Origin: Bacillus_BD oryzisoli_A
Lineage (GTDB): Bacteria; Bacillota; Bacilli; Bacillales; Cytobacillaceae
Assembly (NCBI RefSeq): GCF_043641075.1
Contig: NZ_JBHZRC010000002.1
Coordinates: 62,001 to 126,000, forward strand
Reading direction: 5' to 3'
Length of the DNA stretch: 64,000 nucleotides
This document shows, in pieces, positions 61,023 to 64,000 of the stretch. The translations under genes were made by a program, and so were the position numbers. Each line of letters begins with the position of its first letter. Position 1 is the first letter of the stretch. The notes below the pieces were generated by a model that was not told where the DNA came from, made no database searches, and saw nothing but the letters and a program-made list of their open reading frames with translations.

Positions 61023-61176
61023 GTGCCTAAAATAAAGTTCTTTAACAAAGCCAAAAATTATTGGAGCATATAGAAATATATAGAACATCTGAATCTATAA
61101 ATTCATATATAAATGATTCACAAACTATACACTTTTTCTATACATGAGCTGTGCTATACTACTATCAAGAACTAAA

Positions 61177-61194
61177 TTGTGAAGTACATCACAA
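61177..61194. promoter_or_regulatory. Rex-like (or Fnr-like) operator before the YneR-like gene
   Basis: TTGTGAAGTACATCACAA matches the Rex operator TTGTGAA-N4-TTCACAA with one change and also fits TGTGA-N6-TCACA of Fnr/CRP proteins. It lies about 17 bases after a possible -10 (TATACT at 61155), so a repressor would block the start of transcription. Confidence 0.5.
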
Positions 61195-61229
61195 ATTTAG
61201 ATTCTTATTAACTAACGAGGTGAGAAACC

Positions 61230-61520
61230 ATGCAAATTTCAATGTCTGATAAAGTAGTACAATGGTACAAAGAGGACCTATCATTAACTGAGGGCGATTT
61301 TGTAAGATTTTATGTCCGATATGGCGGTTTCAACTCGTTTATCAAAGGGTTTTCTTTGGGAATTGATCGAGATACACCTGAGCAGTCCCAAGTTCGAATG
61401 GAGAAGGATGGAATTACCTTCTATATCGAGGATAATGATACGTGGTATTTTGATGATAAAGATCTAGTTATTGACTTCAATGAACAATTAAAAGAGCCTG
61501 AATTTACACAAGGAATGTAA
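61230..61520 (+). CDS. YneR/HesB-like (iron-sulphur biosynthesis fold) protein
   Basis: 96 residues, the normal YneR length, with ACGAGGTGAG upstream. The pattern VVQWYKEDLSLTEGDFVRFY, VRYGGFNSFIKGFSLGI and DNDTWYFDDKDLVIDFNE is typical of the HesB-like YneR group. It lacks the cysteine trio of A-type Fe-S carriers, so it may not bind a cluster. The function is unsettled. A broken relative lies at 56640. It has a Rex-like site upstream and a perfect hairpin terminator after it. Confidence 0.8.
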   Translation: MQISMSDKVVQWYKEDLSLTEGDFVRFYVRYGGFNSFIKGFSLGIDRDTPEQSQVRMEKDGITFYIEDNDTWYFDDKDLVIDFNEQLKEPEFTQGM

Positions 61521-61523
61521 GAT

Positions 61524-61568
61524 AAAGTGCCAGGCACCATCCAATTTTTGGATGGTGCCTGGCACTTT
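61524..61568. terminator. Perfect 21-bp hairpin terminator between convergent genes
   Basis: AAAGTGCCAGGCACCATCCA(A) pairs with (T)TGGATGGTGCCTGGCACTTT around a three-base loop. Each arm also holds the inner palindrome GTGCCAGGCAC. It stops transcripts from both sides and belongs to the same motif family as 40071 and 56911. Confidence 0.88.
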
Positions 61569-61571
61569 TAA

Positions 61572-62792
61572 TTAATCTACTTTTCTTAATTCCAAATCCT
61601 GTTGTTTAGAGAATTCTCGTAAACTGCTGCTTATTTTTCCATGTAGGAAGTAATAAACAATCAACCCTGCAAGAGCAAAAATAGAGCTATAAAAATATAA
61701 GGAGTTGTATCCTATTTTTGCTCCAAGAATCCCAACGATTACAGAACCAATTCCGATTCCTAAGTCCATAGTGGAGTAAAATGTAGCAGTGGCCGCACCC
61801 CTTCTTTCCGGACGTGCAATGGCAATGGCAATGGTTTGGATGGTTGGAAAGATGGTCCCCCAGCCAAGCCCGATAAATGCTGCAGACAATAGGAACATAA
61901 ATGCACCTGTAGCTTGGCTTAATAGGAACATACCAATTGCAAAGCTTATGATAGATGGGACCATGATAACATTTGCTCCGTACTGATCAAACCATCGACC
62001 TGTAAATGGCCTTGAAATGATCAGTGCAACGACATAGACAATGAAGAAATAGCTTGCAACCTCCGTCAATTGAAGCTCCTTCGCATAAACGGACACAAAC
62101 GAAACAATCGATGCATACACGATGGCAAAAAAGAAGCAAACAAGTGAAACACGTAAGGCAGAGACTTCAATTAGCTCTTTTACGTTAAATCCTTTCTTCA
62201 CTACCTCTTCAGCTGCTGACTTTTTCGCCTCTTTAGGTATAGAAATAAGAAGCCCTGTTAACACTCCGATAATGACACTAGCGAAACTTATCGCAAACAT
62301 CGTGGTTGTTCCCCATTTGTTAATAGCAAGCAGTCCCAAAAACGGACCTAAAGCCATGGACATATTCAGCATTAAGCCATAATAACCCATCCCTTCCCCT
62401 TTCCGATGTTGAGGGATGAGATTCGCAACAATCGTTCCTGTTGTTGTGGTAATCATACCAAATGCTATACCGTGAATCACGCGTAGAATCATTAAACTTT
62501 CAAATGAACTTGTGAAAAAATACACAAAAGCAACAGCCAAATAAGCTAAAAGTGAAACGAGAAAAACCTTTTTTAAACCAATGGATTCAATCCATTTTCC
62601 CGCAATTGGCCTAATGAAAATTGCCGCCATATAAAACACCAAGACAAGTAAACCCGCTTGTGCAGAATTACCCTGTAAATCCTGAATTAGATATATTGGT
62701 AAGGTCACAAGCAAATAATAATAGTTTAGAAACATAAAAAAAGTAGTGAGACAGACGAATATATAATCTTTCGTCCATAGTCGATTTACCAA
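61572..62792 (-). CDS. MFS transporter
   Basis: About 406 residues from the TTG at 62792, which follows GGGGAGG. The upstream ATGs have no ribosome site. Twelve helices, with AGKWIESIGLKKVFL (motif A), VIHGIAFGMITTTTGT and SRPFTGRWFDQYGANV. It is clearly related to the MFS protein at 53266, sharing LWTKD(F/Y)I at the start. The likely class is a DHA1-type exporter; substrate unknown. Confidence 0.85.
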   Translation of the reverse strand: MVNRLWTKDYIFVCLTTFFMFLNYYYLLVTLPIYLIQDLQGNSAQAGLLVLVFYMAAIFIRPIAGKWIESIGLKKVFLVSLLAYLAVAFVYFFTSSFESLMILRVIHGIAFGMITTTTGTIVANLIPQHRKGEGMGYYGLMLNMSMALGPFLGLLAINKWGTTTMFAISFASVIIGVLTGLLISIPKEAKKSAAEEVVKKGFNVKELIEVSALRVSLVCFFFAIVYASIVSFVSVYAKELQLTEVASYFFIVYVVALIISRPFTGRWFDQYGANVIMVPSIISFAIGMFLLSQATGAFMFLLSAAFIGLGWGTIFPTIQTIAIAIARPERRGAATATFYSTMDLGIGIGSVIVGILGAKIGYNSLYFYSSIFALAGLIVYYFLHGKISSSLREFSKQQDLELRKVD

Positions 62793-62939
62793 TGTAATTC
62801 CTCCCCGTTCAAACATGTTACTCATCATCTTATCATGAATTCAAATATATTTAAATAATGTTATTAGTGTATTAATAGTGTAAAGGAGCACAAAGAATCC
62901 AAACATAGCAAAATGTAAGGCTATCAGAAACTACAAATA

Positions 62940-62975
62940 AAAAACAGACATGCCTTGAGGGCATATCTGTTTTTT
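62940..62975. terminator. Terminator after the ybcF-like gene
   Basis: AAAACAGAcATGCC-TTGA-GGGCATaTCTGTTTTTT, T-rich on one side and A-rich on the other, 28 bases past the stop of the minus-strand gene. Confidence 0.8.
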
Positions 62976-63002
62976 ACTCATCTTGAGCTATTTCCATCGA
63001 TT

Positions 63003-63488
63003 TCAAGCTGTTTCCCATTCTTGATCTAACCGAAGATTTGTGACGATGATTGAATCTGGCATTAATGGATGACGGCGGATTTTTTCCACATTATCCTGTC
63101 TATCTTCTATTATTCTATGACTTCCCTCAATCCATTCTCTAATTGTTCCTTCTTGAAATTCTGGATTGCCATGGCTGAAAAGATAGTCCAATATACTATT
63201 ACTATTTTGCATATCTAAACGGTTATCTATCATACTTAGAATACTTTCCGAATGATTTCTTTTCCCACTCTGGTCAACGATCACTATTTCTTCAATATCC
63301 TTTTGATAGACATAGAGTAGAATATCCCTCATTAAATCACCGAAGGGTTCTATTCGGTCTAATTCATCACTTTCTATCATGTGGATCTCTTCGGGAAGAA
63401 GTTGATATTTTTCTTTGACATATTCAATATTTACGTTCTGTTCCATTCCGACTACGAATAGTACCTTTTTATTCTCTTCTAAATACAT
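63003..63488 (-). CDS. YbcF-like, carbonic-anhydrase-related protein
   Basis: About 161 residues from the ATG at 63488 (GGGGGAG upstream). It has LFVVGMEQNV near the start, EEIVIVDQSGKRN in the middle and LMPDSIIVTNLRLD near the end, resembling the beta-carbonic-anhydrase-like YbcF of Bacillus. The catalytic Cys/His zinc ligands are not visible, so enzymatic activity is doubtful. It follows a DUF2294 gene, as in the ybc (MpsAB-type bicarbonate uptake) neighbourhood. Confidence 0.6.
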   Translation of the reverse strand: MYLEENKKVLFVVGMEQNVNIEYVKEKYQLLPEEIHMIESDELDRIEPFGDLMRDILLYVYQKDIEEIVIVDQSGKRNHSESILSMIDNRLDMQNSNSILDYLFSHGNPEFQEGTIREWIEGSHRIIEDRQDNVEKIRRHPLMPDSIIVTNLRLDQEWETA

Positions 63489-63557
63489 CAAATCTCCCCC
63501 CATGAATCATTATTTTTTACCAAAATACCTGTATATGTATAGACATTGAAACAGACT

Positions 63558-63923
63558 TTAACCTAATTGATGCTGTAAATCACCTGAAAGTTTAAAGACC
63601 ATGATTCGTTCTCCGGTTTGAGTACTTAAATCGGTATAAAAACTCAACACCTCAAAACCTGTTGCTGTAAGGATGATTTCCTTTAATTCATCTACACCAG
63701 ATTCCACTAAGCTGTTTCGACTCTCTTTAACCGATAACAGCCCCTCTTTGTCTTTACATAAGGAATATTCAGCAGGTGTTAAGATTCCGCGTAGACTGAC
63801 AATGATCATATCTCGTAAAATATCCGATTTAACAGAAACCGAACCTCTTCCGAGATAATGCTTTTCCCAATGAGTTAGGGCTTTGCTTATGTCTGCTTCA
63901 AGAGCTCCTTTTGTTTTATCCAT
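63558..63923 (-). CDS. DUF2294 (MpsC/YbcI-like) protein
   Basis: 121 residues from the ATG at 63923 (GGAGG upstream). It matches the DUF2294 plan: ALEADISKALTHWEKHYLGRGSVSV, RGILTPAEYSLCKDKEG and TGFEVLSFYTDLSTQTGERI. The family accompanies MpsAB bicarbonate transporters or formate dehydrogenase genes. It lies 69 bases upstream of the ybcF-like gene on the same strand, so they are probably one operon. Confidence 0.82.
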   Translation of the reverse strand: MDKTKGALEADISKALTHWEKHYLGRGSVSVKSDILRDMIIVSLRGILTPAEYSLCKDKEGLLSVKESRNSLVESGVDELKEIILTATGFEVLSFYTDLSTQTGERIMVFKLSGDLQHQLG

Positions 63924-64000
63924 AAATCCTCCACTTTCCTTTTTCAAAATAAAAATAATATCTTTTTATATCATATTGCGTACGAACATATTTTCCAACT

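Noticed and set aside
60816..61088. ORFs on both strands across 60.8-61.1 kb
   Set aside because: They lie in a GC-rich Bacillus-type dispersed repeat with terminal inverted repeats; no ribosome site and no family pattern.

Overview
The window looks like chromosomal DNA of a low-GC, aerobic, spore-forming Bacillaceae (Bacillus/Neobacillus-like). The evidence is strong Shine-Dalgarno sites, frequent TTG/GTG starts, a gerP-like spore germination cluster, a SinI-type anti-repressor, the ykkCD guanidine exporters behind a guanidine-I riboswitch, and Bacillus-type ytcJ, ywaD, ybcF and ybcI homologues. No rRNA, tRNA, prophage, insertion sequence or CRISPR array was seen. The theme of the window is breakdown of aromatic compounds and ketones.

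Layout. (1) 1-8.8 kb: a GntR/FCD-controlled aromatic acid module with a two-subunit Rieske dioxygenase, LigB-type extradiol dioxygenase, RidA protein, alpha/beta hydrolase, GalB-type 4-oxalomesaconate hydratase and the start of a GalC/LigK-type aldolase, plus an MFS transporter. (2) 8.9-11.8 kb: a spore module (GerPC-like coiled-coil protein, Hsp20, four GerPA/F-like small proteins). (3) 11.9-20.7 kb: acetone catabolism, with SCOT-type CoA-transferase, three-subunit acetone carboxylase, a sigma-54 promoter with enhancer-like palindromes and a divergent AcoR-type activator. (4) 20.8-25.5 kb: an unrecognised three-gene operon built on a 1.2-kDa-residue-scale (about 1205 aa) protein with four AAA+ modules. 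(5) 25.7-35.8 kb: mostly housekeeping and accessory genes, including a c-di-GMP-I riboswitch in front of a sinI-like gene, a truncated haemoglobin, a HEPN-CBS-like protein, threonine synthase, ykkCD, an LCP protein and two unrelated 52-bp tandem arrays. (6) 35.8-56.4 kb: two parallel meta-cleavage modules. Each has an extradiol dioxygenase, a C-C hydrolase, an acyl-CoA-dehydrogenase-like flavin monooxygenase, a RibF-like FAD synthetase and a regulator that joins a XylR/V4R sensor to a PucR-type output. Between them lie a FrnE/DsbA-like gene with UGA at the first active-site cysteine, and a GntP permease. (7) 56.6-64 kb: a broken YneR/HesB-like gene and its intact relative, an M28 aminopeptidase, a YtcJ amidohydrolase, an MFS transporter and ybcF/ybcI-like genes.

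How it works together (inference from families). Phenolic substrates would be ortho-hydroxylated by flavin monooxygenases fed by one flavin reductase and locally made FAD, cut by type I or type III extradiol dioxygenases, and hydrolysed by MhpC/XylF-type hydrolases. Two [2Fe-2S] ferredoxins could reactivate the catechol dioxygenases. cre sites before both monooxygenases suggest carbon catabolite repression. The 1-8 kb module would feed pyruvate and oxaloacetate, and the acetone module acetoacetyl-CoA.

The most interesting items are the candidate selenocysteine FrnE with a SECIS-like hairpin, the c-di-GMP riboswitch on a sinI-like gene, the chimeric aromatic sensors and the AAA+ operon. All assignments come from reading the sequence; no database search was run.
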